From: Panopea generosa
Lineage: Eukaryota > Mollusca > Bivalvia > Adapedonta > Hiatellidae
Direction of reading: 5' to 3'
Length of the DNA stretch: 64,000 nucleotides
NCBI GenBank assembly: GCA_029582155.1
Contig: CM055895.1
Coordinates: 7,808,544 to 7,872,543 of the forward strand
The position numbers were made by a program, and so were the translations under genes. Of this stretch, positions 24,241-34,800 are shown piece after piece. A model generated the notes under the pieces. It ran no database searches. It was given only the letters and a program-made list of their open reading frames with translations, and was not told the origin of the DNA. The stretch's first letter is position 1. Each line of letters starts with the position of its first letter.

Positions 24241-24837
24241 ATTTCCGGATTTCAATGGACTAAATTTGATATTCCTTTATATAATTTAATTAAAAAACTT
24301 TGATATTGGTAAACACATTTACATACAAAGAATAAACGACTAATGTACGTATGAATTAACATCTCTGACCACATTTTCTCTGAAATTAGTTTTGAAATAC
24401 AACAATATTTAACAAACGCCTGACGTCATTTAGGCTTTAGGCACGGTCCAATACACGTGTTATAGTTGCACTTGTGTCGGAAATAAACAATAAAGCATTA
24501 CATGGTTAGGTAGGCAAGCTATTCGTTGCCAAAATAACAGACTTTCAATGTTGGCAATCTGCTTGATTCCAAATGTAATTCTCAACATTTCTAAATTTTA
24601 AAAGAAAAATGTAGAGATTTAGACTTGTTATACTACATTTTATTACGGTAATCATTTAAAAATTAGTAAACAATATATACATGCATATGAGTTACATCTT
24701 ATATAATTCTCAATCAATCTTTCTTTAATCAGAACGCGTAAGACTAAAATATAGATTTGTTGAAGAATATAATTGTTTTTACAGCACGGTGATTTAGTTT
24801 GGAATCGATACAAGCATCAAACGTGTGCAAATAATGC
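24241..24837. other. Non-coding stretch, no gene seen
   Basis: AT-rich sequence after the retroelement fossil. No LTR, gene or RNA is recognised. Confidence 0.45.
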
Positions 24838-24975
24838 TCGAAGTCTTCCTGGATAGAACCAGTACTAAGTATATGCGGAATAGGGTTGCTCTAGGACACA
24901 ATCAATAACCGTGAGGGAGGGTCGAGTCCACGACCTTCCGATCTTAGTTTCGATACTCTTCCACTGGACCACGTG
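24838..24975 (-). mobile_element. tRNA-derived SINE, group D
   Basis: The - strand has a tRNA-like head: box A tggtccagtggaag and a box-B-like ggactcgaccc. The body reads tagtactggttctatccagg, the word shared with 12030-12140 and 60066-60120. It is old and has no clear target-site duplication. Confidence 0.55.
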
Positions 24976-25746
24976 CTATTTGAATAGGAGTCCAACACCA
25001 TTTACTAAAAAATAAATTTTAGATACCGTATTATTGTTGAGGGCAGTGTCTCCTGAATGAATCTGATTAGAGCTACCATCCTTTCTCAAGTAACGTGCAC
25101 ATTTTTACATTAATTGTATGGACTCAGCTGGGTTCCAATTTGCGCCTTTAAGCGTGACAGGTCAGTGATTTTGAGACGGTTCTTTAAACCAGTCAGCCAT
25201 GGAAGACAAGCCATTTATAAAATAATTGGACAGTATATTTATGGAAAGTGCACAAAATTCTCAAATTTAGTTTTAATGATGGCCATAATCATTAGCAGCG
25301 TCTTTAAATGGAGGTTTAGCATTATGTAGGAATTCAAACATATGTGACCATGTTAAGATAAAAAGTGTTATTGAACAGTTTCTAAATAATGCACAGTGGT
25401 TATTCTGAGATTGTTTAAATGATTTACATCCGCACACTTATGCAATATTCTCTGATATGGCTAAATACGTCATCAGCCATCACAAAAAAAAGATATACAG
25501 CAATCGATTTGTTTTCTATTTCCTGGTTAGAAGTTATTTTTTGCGATGTTAGACAATTGTTAATGACTTATTACAAACATTTTGTCAGGTTAGAAGTAAA
25601 CATCGTCAGGTTGATCGTCTGAACTCAGGTAAGAGCAGAATATTACTTTAAAATGTACCTTCAACATATCTGTACTTTTGCTCACACAAAAATGCAAGTT
25701 CTGAAAACAGATGCTTGTTTATAACGTGCGTCAATTGATTTTGTAA

Positions 25747-25986
25747 GGGGTCGGTGTTAATTGGGATTAACGCCATTTTCAGCATATGTCCGGTTATGTA
25801 TTGCATATACAATATAATTTATGAAGGAAGACCTCAGAATGAATCCGAGTAGAACAATCGTCCTTCCGCACGTAAATGGCAAACTTTCTAACATAAAGGT
25901 TTTGGATCGAGCCGGGTTCGAATCCAAGACCTCGGTATAAAGAGGTAAGTGGTCATAAATGCCTTGGAACCCTGGCCACGAAGGCC
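25747..25986 (-). mobile_element. tRNA-derived SINE, group C
   Basis: The - strand has a tRNA-like head (tggccagggttccaaggc, then box B ggattcgaaccc), a body with aaacctttatgttagaaag and ctgaggtcttcct, and a 3' end with ggcgttaatccc and aacaccgacc. The same order occurs at 59345-59590 and 63205-63445. Confidence 0.65.
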
Positions 25987-26459
25987 ATCTGATTGAATTG
26001 TGTATAAATATATAACAACTATAGGATAACTTGCTGATGAAAATCATATATTGTTTTATGTCTTTTTTAAGTTTGCTTTTTAATAAAACACTTAAAATAT
26101 ATTTTACTTAGAGTGATTTAAAACAGTTTTGGATAAAATTATGCTCTGCTCAATGGAAACTAGATTTACATTACGCTGTTAAGGTAACTACCAGCAATTT
26201 ATTCCACGATAGATATATGATTATATGCTATTCCTTTGGGAAACAAACTGATTTATTCATTAAAGATTATAACGTATATGCCAACTATACAAAGATGTCA
26301 TGTCCTTTGATGGAATTAACTATTTTTTTAATCATAAGTTCTTTCCCCTACACGTTCCGTATATTTATATCGCGATACAAACTGGTTACATTATATGAAT
26401 GTTATAACTGTTATTAAAATACACTAATATTTGTATTTAAGATACTCTACTACAGCGTC
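25987..26459. other. Non-coding stretch, no gene seen
   Basis: AT-rich with short frames only. Confidence 0.4.
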
Positions 26460-26740
26460 ATGATTATCGTAGATTGAGTGTCAATCGTTCCTCGTGGCGA
26501 TGGCTATATAAACAGTGGTATCTTCCCGAGAACTCTGTACTGAGTTATCTGGCTTTACGTCGCCTCGTACCGGCTATACTTTGACAATACTCCGACGCCA
26601 GGATCGTCAAGCCGTCCATATAACGATTATGTGGGTTGCTGTCCTTATGACGGTACTACGGCCAGCTGACTTCCTGTCACGTCTATACGTTGTTAACGTA
26701 GCAGACACATATCTCGCTACAATATATATATAAAAACTCA
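26460..26740 (+). other. GC-richer island with a TATA box (26505-26512)
   Basis: A 280-bp island clearly richer in CG dinucleotides than its flanks carries a good TATA box (ggctatataaacag) followed by C/G-rich sequence. It may be a core promoter or a lone fossil LTR. No second copy in the window and no reading frame support either reading. Confidence 0.3.
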
Positions 26741-26781
26741 GATTGACTTGTTACTCAGTACGTTATGACATTGCGTCTATT

Positions 26782-26990
26782 ACTTACCATCTATCAATGT
26801 CATGGCACTTTTATCAATATATGATAACAGTACATTCAGTTCTTACCATCTAATAGTTTCATGGTAGATTTATCAACATATTATAGCAGTGCATTCAATT
26901 CTTACCATCTAATAGTTTCATGGTAGATTTATCAATATATGATAACAGTTCATTCAATTCTTTCTAGTTGCAGTTTCATGGTAGTCTCAT
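26782..26990. repeat. 60-bp tandem repeat, about 3.5 units
   Basis: The unit starts cttaccatctaatagtttca and contains gatttatcaatatatgataa and cattcaattc. Starts lie near 26783, 26843, 26902 and 26961. The first unit is the most diverged. Confidence 0.8.
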
Positions 26991-27149
26991 ATATGACCTT
27001 CCGTCAATCCCAAAGTAGCAATTATATCTCTGCATAGTTTCTCATTTATAATATAAACAATTACCGACCAATTCTGTATCTATTCACTTTGTGAATATCA
27101 GAATAAGCATCCACAAAATTTAATTACACATATCAATCAATTCAAACAT

Positions 27150-27290
27150 GATGAATTTCAATACTTCGTCGTTAACACGATTTTACAGCTCAAAATACGT
27201 TCTCCGATTCCTCGGCCTATATTCTAACAAACAACTCTCAATACCGTGGATGTAAAATTAAATTACAGACATTCCCGTCGGAATGGATAT
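27150..27290 (+). repeat. Dispersed repeat, partner at 37080-37200
   Basis: Shares ttcaatacttc and then ctaacaaacaactctcaata followed by an attaaatt-containing block with 37080-37200 in the same orientation, at an estimated 70% identity. Family unknown. Confidence 0.5.
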
Positions 27291-27299
27291 GAACAATTT

Positions 27300-28464
27300 A
27301 TACAACTTAACTTAGATCTGATTACGTCAAAATATATCTATTAGACATTTAAATAACTCAACCATATACAACATAATATAAAATTCACATACGCATCTGC
27401 CGTTTTGTAATGGAACAGTAACATGCTGAAACCTTCTCGTCACAATGAGTCCGTAAAGACGTGCTCTGCTAGACTGGACGAAGTTCCCATAATACAGTCA
27501 GATATATATAGTAAAAAACTCAACATATCTTAGTGAATTTCGTGCAAATTATGAATTAACAAGTTTCAATATATCGTACGAGGCTTCTTTACAAAATAGG
27601 CTCAATGTAAATTTAAATTAGTTTTACAAATAATGAACCCGTTTAATTGTTCTAATTTTCTGAATACTTAATGGGTTTTCATGAAATAACGTCAAAATGA
27701 TTTATTCTTTAATCAAAAAATGAATATTTTAAAAGATATTAAAACGTGACTCCTATCGATCTATCGATACGTTTTAACAAACACACGCTACCTGCTCTAA
27801 ATATAGCCTATATCATTCAAATAGACACGTACTAGCTGACACTTATAAGTTAGGCCACAACAACCAAACATACAGAAGACAGAAAAATAAATGGTCAATA
27901 GCAGAACGTCTACTTGGGACAGTGTATACAACTTTTTTTTTGTCAACCTCGCTCTTCACCCGTAGTCACATCATGGAACGGAACAGCGTAAATAAGAGTA
28001 GACCCACAAATACAATCACAGTGTGAATTATAGTGTATTGTGAACGCCATTATGCCGTTGCCTTTATGACATAAACACTTTTCTGTTAAAAGTACATGTG
28101 GGTCGGTAGGTGATGAAAGCACATATTTCTAAACATAGATTTTCTGCAGTATGATATCAAATCACGACAATAATAGCATGTTGTTTAATGCTTATATTTT
28201 ATCACGTTTGCATAATGGATCATACACAAGGAAATGTTTAAATGCAATGCTACAGCATGTACAGTTTAAATTTAACTAAGGTGCCTGTGGTGTATCACAA
28301 ATATCACACAATGTGTTAATTAAAGAATATCTTGTATACTTAAACAAACTCAAAAATAAAGTTGGACTTGCCTTTGATTGCGATTTATCCTGTTGTACGT
28401 GTATTGTGTTATTTTCAGTTTTAAAACAAACAATTATTCCCTAGCGGTATAACTCTACTGTTCC
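27300..28464. other. Non-coding stretch, no gene seen
   Basis: AT-rich sequence without supported genes or recognisable mobile elements. Confidence 0.45.
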
Positions 28465-28727
28465 GTAACCAGGAACGCGTTTAACAAAAAACAAACTTAC
28501 GACAAAAATCGTCGTAAACGTAAACCAACAATTATTCATATTATTTTTAATTTTCATTCAAATGAAGCCAAGTTGGCTCAAATCATACAGAAAGTTACAT
28601 ATTTTCTGAAAATACAATCATTTTAAAAGTCGATCAAAATTTGAACAAACAACGGAGAAACTGCCAAAGTGAATTACGTCGATTTTTATCGTAAGTTATT
28701 TTGTGAAACGCAACCCTGAATCCTGAG
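28465..28727. mobile_element. MITE-like inverted-repeat element, about 260 bp
   Basis: Left arm 28465-28519 and right arm 28671-28727 are reverse complements with some mismatches. They share cttacgacaaaaatcgtcg in the left arm and the matching cgatttttatcgtaag in the right. The left arm holds its own hairpin (ttacgac, aaaaatc, gtcgtaa). It is non-coding. The DNA transposon family is unknown. Confidence 0.6.
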
Positions 28728-30002
28728 CATCTTGCAGTTTGTTTAATCAATCCTCGTTTTGTGATCTAGTTGTACTCCCGTTTGCATGTTAAGACTTGAT
28801 TATTTGGCCGAAAAGTATATCATACATATATATATATCAGTTTTATATTCAACGATACCTAATGTTGAAGCCCTGTATATACGTAGCTATACTGTAGTAA
28901 TTTTACTACACTCACTTTCCACTTTTTTTTCTCCTTAAACTTTTAATGTTTCAATTGACTTTTTGACTGATATCGAAATGTATATTAAGAAATAACCTAT
29001 GAGTGTTACAGTTAAAAAATCTTAACGTAAGCGTCCGACACTGACGTGCAAAAACGTCGATATATCGTATTAGTTAGTTTACTATATTGGCATTCGATTT
29101 TCGTCTGCTTTAAATATATTAGTTTGCCAATTTACTATCAAATGAATTTTTGGAACTATGGTTTTGTAGTCAAAGAGACTTAATCTAGAGAACATTATAA
29201 CATTAAACTACTCGTATACATGTATTAAGATGACATGTTTAAGCGAATTGAGTTCATATGGTAACATATGGTAACGCTGACAGTTAGTAAAAAGATTGGT
29301 ACCGGAAATTGTTTCATGGAGAGCCATGATATGACTGTCCTTCGGACATTCAAGAATTAAAAAAGCAGGAAACCAAAGCAAGAAATACGACATTCGGGTA
29401 AATATTGGCGACTACTGAAGTTTGTACCAAAACCGGTTCGTGGGCGGTTGTATCTCGCAATTGCGTCTATAATTACATTACCATTATTTAGTAAATACGC
29501 GGTCGTCCTATAGGTTTGATCTATTTCATATTAGATATGATAACTGTGTGAATTCTAATTTAACTTCAATGCCACTAAATATCTCAAAGTCACCGTAAAT
29601 ATTAAACTCTGTTGACATAACGTCCCTTTTCATTTATTTTAACATCAATTACAAAGTTCTCAAAAACCCATTTAATCACGCTCAGTATTGAGTAAAATTA
29701 GTTATATACATATAGAAGTAGAATGTTCCAAGTACTACCCAGTATCCTGGAAATCCTAGATCAGTGGGGAAAACAGCGGAGTGCAAGGCGATGAACAGCA
29801 AGCGAATATACAAAAGCTTGGACAAAGTGAATGGGGTAGTTAATGAAGAGTAGGAAATATCAGAGTACCATTTAGTTAGGAAAAAAACGGGGGCCGAGTT
29901 TTTTTTAAATTAAATTGAGGGGGGAGTGGGTGGAAACGAAAGTGGCTAAGGATGTAAGGGAAGGAAAGGTGAACAAAAATACATTTACAGACATATAAAC
30001 TG
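28728..30002. other. Non-coding stretch, no gene seen
   Basis: AT-rich, with a purine-rich patch at 29760-29980 (several gggg and ggaa runs). No coding frame, RNA or mobile element is recognised. Confidence 0.45.
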
Positions 30003-30110
30003 AGGGTACCCTGTGGCCGAGTGATGAACGCGAGACCTTCAGACTACTTTCTACTCGCCATCGAGGTCGTAGGTACGAGTTTATATCCTAGATTTGTACT
30101 AAAGGAATAT
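30003..30110 (+). mobile_element. Possible group C SINE head
   Basis: The tRNA-like order ctgtggccgagtgatgaacg, then ggtcgtaggtacgagt, resembles box A and box B spacing in the C copies (compare ccgtggccgagaggtctaag at 59354). It is too degenerate to be sure. Confidence 0.35.
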
Positions 30111-30805
30111 GTGTTTATTTTCGTGTATCCTTGGACATCATTCACTAATACATCAGTATGTCATGCTACATAGTGTGATGCTGAAAATCCATATTCCCTC
30201 TTTACTTCCTTCCTCTTTCACAGACGGTTTAGTGAGAGCAAAACGAATTTTTATGTTTAGGACAGAAACCACTAACAGATTACCCATCCTGCGTTTATAG
30301 CAGTAGTTCTGGATAAAGGTGTTTTTTTTCTATTTCAAGTTGCACATGTCAAGCATAACAGTCATTATCACAACATGTCATTTCTTTTGTTGGAAACATT
30401 TTACGAAAAGTTGTTCTGTGCATAGGAATTGAGTGGGTAACAGCAGAGGCATACTGCTGATGTTAACATTCTTAAATATAGAATTATAACGGTTTGTGTG
30501 TATAAGAGTTATTCTGCAAATTGACGCCTTTATCCACAAAAAAAAACAACATCTAACGAAATGTTAAGGTCATACAGTTAATCAATCTATAGTTTATGGC
30601 ACTGGTAGAGACAAGCGAATCTCATTTGTAATCTTTAAGTACAATTTGAAGTATGCTGGACCTCGCAGATGGCATTAATTAAGATGTATATGTTCCGTAA
30701 TTGAAATATATTTGACCACATTATCGGCGGAACGTCCATAGCAACTACATAATAACATAGATAAACTGAAGTTATTCTTAACAAACTCGCGCGACAGTGT
30801 CACTT
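30111..30805. other. Non-coding stretch, no gene seen
   Basis: AT-rich sequence with a 63-codon frame (30109-30300) lacking any recognisable feature. Confidence 0.4.
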
Positions 30806-31061
30806 GTGAGGATAAAGAAACATCGGGACCCGATGAATTTTAGAGCCACTTTACCAAACTATTGGAAGCGACATTTACAGTTTTAGTATACTATAATATC
30901 TGTAAAGGAATTTCATTGACGATTGTGTTAGTGTTATCATTATTATTGACAAACTCATTGATAAAATACCTTAACATACATATTCTAAAACTGCAAATGT
31001 CGCTTACAATAGTTTAATAATGAGGCTCTGAAATACGTCCGGCGTTGCTTTATCCTCTCAG
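30806..31061. mobile_element. MITE-like inverted-repeat element, 256 bp
   Basis: Left arm 30806-30890 and right arm 30979-31061 are reverse complements with moderate divergence. Both contain gaggataaag at the outer end, aaactattg then aagcgacattt inside, and gcagttttag at the inner end. The central stretch of about 90 bp is unique and AT-rich. It is non-coding. Confidence 0.7.
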
Positions 31062-31556
31062 ATTATATCTATATCGTATATATGTGTTCCAAGATATGCC
31101 TCCAATACAGTTGTTGTCACATTTAAGTAAATTGTAAATAATGAATTATATGATATATGTAAATATCTCCTAGTAAAGAGTAATAAGGCCGTTCATTGAC
31201 GTAATCAGGAAAGCAATATAACTCACGGTGTGCTCGTGATCAAACCTTCTAGACAAAATTAAAAACAAAATGAATGTAATAAATGTTTATTTCTAAGTAA
31301 ATACGAATATCAATAAAAATAGTTCTCCGTGAAATATCGGTAGTTTGCTTGTGATTATGGTTAAAATGTAATGGGCATATGTAAATAAATGCATAAACTG
31401 GTTTTGTCAGTATAAAAAGATGCTGGTTCACCATCGTTATATTTTTATTGTATTACTATCATCAAAGAGGCTCGTCCCTATAATTATATTTGCTATATGT
31501 GTCCTTTACATAGAAAAGTGGGAAATGTAGCAAATTATTTCTAAAATTAAAAAATA
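31062..31556. other. Non-coding stretch, no gene seen
   Basis: AT-rich sequence, nothing recognised. Confidence 0.4.
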
Positions 31557-31569
31557 TTTATGATTTGAT

Positions 31570-31797
31570 TTGATTGATTGATTGATTGAATATTTAGCGT
31601 CATTTTTTATGCCATCGAGGACTAACAGACGAATAGTTACTTTATCCACTGTTTCATGGGATCCTGAAATGTATACCTATACTCAGGCACATACCATCTC
31701 CGCAAGTAACTGATAATTTGAATCAGCGGTTAGTGATGATTGATAATGAGACACAATGTCGTATATCAATCATCACGAAGACTGTTGTGGGCGGGGT
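31570..31797 (-). mobile_element. SINE B, 5'-truncated copy with target-site duplication
   Basis: It matches the 14622-14915 copy from the TTGA-rich tail through the body but stops inside the tRNA head, just before box B is complete (ends at ccccgcccac on the - strand). A perfect 13-bp direct repeat, tttatgatttgat, flanks it at 31557-31569 and 31798-31810. The truncation therefore arose during insertion, as expected for aborted target-primed reverse transcription. Confidence 0.85.
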
Positions 31798-31810
31798 TTT
31801 ATGATTTGAT

Positions 31811-33083
31811 GATAATTACATGCATGTATGTTAGTTATGTATTTGTTTGCCGTGCCTCCTAATACCACTTACACCCGCCAGTTCTCTCCTGTTTCAATTA
31901 CATTGGTATATATGTGCTTCCATAAGTAACAGTTAAACATATGTTTCAATCACTTTAATAAAACGTTCCAGGTACATGTATCAGTAGATCTCGTATATTC
32001 TTACACAACTACAAACTGAACTCTATATCCATCTACGTTTTGTCATTTAAATGTTAATACTTACAAAGAAAGCATTACTATATTTCCGTTGTGATATTAA
32101 TGATATAAAAATATTTAACCGAGCCAAGGACTTACATGGAAAGATGGGGAAACTTACATCTACCATCTAAACGTTGTACAATAGCATGCGAAGGATTATG
32201 AATCATTGAGAATCTATAAATAACTGATTTCTTATATACATAAAATGTACGTTGCATGTAACCGTATATGTTTTGTACTGTTTAATCATGTGTAGTGGTT
32301 ATAGATTGAATTTAGATTTTCTGTCTTTTTGCTGATAATAATCTCGTTTTGTTGAGGATGTCATTGTGCAAAGAAACAGTTTTTATATTGAAGAAGATAG
32401 TTCGCGAGTACGCAAGCGTTCACAAAATTTCAATCAGTTGTAGTTAATTTTGCTTTTCTTTGTTTATTTAATTCAATGACAGCGTATTTTGGTTTTACTA
32501 TTCAATTCATAAAAAAACTTTTAATTTGCGTTCCTTTGTATTACAGAATATTATTCTATAAAGCATTTCCAACCCTACATCGATTTCTGTAGTGCGAAAT
32601 ACTGCCAATTACGAAATCAAAACTATTTTTATACTACAAAAAGAGCATGTCACATTATTTAGTTAAAAAAATACACAACATTTAATGATGTCAAATAATG
32701 ATATTAATTTGCAGGTCTACGTGTATCAAGTATGATTATTAATATTCATAAAAACGTTTAATAGTTGTACTGTTTCGTTATACCGTACATACTAATATTT
32801 TCCTCAATCCAGAAGTGAGTAATTCTTCAAAATGCAAGGTTTTGACTTCTAGAGCAACGGATATGTTTAAAAATAACTATGAGATAAAATATTGATATAA
32901 CGTATGTATAATTATAACACATAAACGTAACTAAGAGCTTCATGTTCTTAGTAATAATTTAGTATGTAACACGATGTTCTCATATGTTGGTAGTTTTATT
33001 TATATATTTTTGAGAAGAAAAATATTTGTATTATTTACTAGTCATTTTCCTTATCTTTTTCAATATTGTGTATAACAAATAGA
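31811..33083. other. Non-coding stretch, no gene seen
   Basis: AT-rich sequence with no supported gene, RNA or mobile element. Confidence 0.45.
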
Positions 33084-33251
33084 TACAGTCAATCCTGGCT
33101 TAAGGAACGAACGAATGTTGCCTTTTAAGACAGGTTGTTGCTATTACAGGTAAATTTGCTCTGAAAGCATAGAAATTTGAAAAGGCTAATCTGGCTGCTA
33201 AAGACAAGTAATGGCTTAATTGAGGTGACCGCTCACACAGGTTTGACTGTA
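33084..33251. mobile_element. 168-bp MITE with TACAGTC termini
   Basis: The left end tacagtcaatcctg and the reverse complement of the right end, tacagtcaaacctg, match at 13 of 14 positions. The outermost TA could be a mariner-type TA target duplication, leaving 33086-33249 as the element. It is non-coding. Termini of this kind are known from Tc1/mariner-like elements. Confidence 0.65.
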
Positions 33252-33757
33252 CATGACATTGTGTCAGATGTTGGCGTGCGGTATGTAACACGATGTAACG
33301 TTATTTTACGTGTCGACTTTCTACTTTAATTAAGGTTAAGTCGTTATTTTCGACTATTAACGTAGATAGAAATAACAAAACATTTTTTTTTTATTTTACA
33401 AGGAAGCTTTATTTAATGGGGAACTGTGTCTTATTCTTGAATTTCGTATTTTTTTACTTATTATTTAATTTCATGCATTTTCATCAATTATAATATAAAA
33501 AGCATTTCATATAACAATAACGGCCGTTTAGTTAAGGTTAAATTTTAACGCCGTGTTTATGTAACATACCGCAACCCCATAGACAAATGCCTCGGCATTT
33601 TAATAAAAGTGTGGGCTACTTGTGTCCGGTTTTCCCTGACATGTACTCTTTATAAAATTAAGCCTTTTTGGAGACTGAAGCAAACGCCATATGAAAAACT
33701 AATCCCGTCTGATAATTATGTTTTTAAAATACAGCCACATAAGAATATTCAATATAT
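33252..33757. other. Non-coding stretch, no gene seen
   Basis: AT-rich sequence, nothing recognised. Confidence 0.4.
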
Positions 33758-33786
33758 TGATTGATTTGTTGACTGGCTGATTGATT

Positions 33787-33864
<78 letters not shown>
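33758..33864. repeat. (TTGA)n microsatellite
   Basis: About 18 perfect TTGA repeats from 33788 with a diverged start. SINE B tails use the same tetramer, but no SINE body is attached here, so it may be an orphan tail that expanded or an independent microsatellite. Confidence 0.9.
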
Positions 33865-33866
<2 letters not shown>

Positions 33867-34635
33867 CATTGTATGGTATGGTATAATAGTATATATAGAA
33901 GACAGACTAGATAACAACATTGACATGGCTAAAGTATTACTATCGACGATATAAACAATCATGATCTCTAATAATTTCACTTTACATGATGTCAATGTTA
34001 CTTAATTCTACGGTGTAACATTATGTCTGGACATCGGAATAATAACACTAAAAGCATATATGAAGACATACGCTGTATATATAAACATCTTCTTCAACAA
34101 AAAGCCATAACTTATAGTCGGTATATAAATTAACAATTAACAACAATGAGAAACTCTTAGAAATACGACAAACTTTGCTAAAATTTATTTTTGTCAAATA
34201 TCAATTTCACTTGATATAGATAGAAACTGCATTTTTTTATTTCTCTTAAATAGATTTTCATTAAAATGATATGAAGAACTATTTTTATTGAGAAAACGGA
34301 GTAAGTAGAATATACAAAATACATTTTAAATATGATTTTTACATAGCGAGTTGGTGAAAACAAAACTTGCCGTTTTTTTATCTCGCGTCTTTCGCTTCTT
34401 GTTTTTGTCACCTTTGCAGATTTACGGTTTAAAATTGTTTTGTCACTTAGAACTCTTGACAACACGTCAAAAAACGGATTTTGAGCGAGAAGCGAGATCA
34501 TAGCACGAGCGTTTTTCATCTTTTTCTGTTACATCTTACCGTCTTTGTTATGTACGCCAACATATGACGCAACGTCATATATATTTTGTAGTTTAGCAAT
34601 ATAGAAGTAACACCACTGTGATAAAAAAAAAACAA
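33865..34635. other. No gene called; basic minus-strand frame noted
   Basis: A 113-codon minus-strand frame (34519-34178) has a Lys/Arg-rich centre (SAKVTKTRSERREIKKR). Its C-terminal half is low-complexity AT-driven sequence. The family is not recognised and it may be a repeat fragment. Confidence 0.3.
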
Positions 34636-34800
34636 TACGTTTTGTGCATCTATCCATCAAAATAAATGATGTTTAACATTCTTTTTATTGATTGTGATTA
34701 TACAAATACCCCTGTGACAAAAGACATTACGTTTTATGCAGCCATCCATCAAATTAAATGATGTTTAACATTCCTTTTATTGACTGTGATTATACAAATT
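34636..34800. repeat. 91-bp tandem duplication
   Basis: 34640-34708 and 34731-34799 match closely (gttttgtgcatctatccatc against gttttatgcagccatccatc, then a shared aaatgatgtttaacatt block). Two copies only. Confidence 0.8.

Noticed and set aside
33758-33864. SINE B insertion at the (TTGA)n tract
   Set aside because: Only the tetramer is present; no body or head sequence flanks it.
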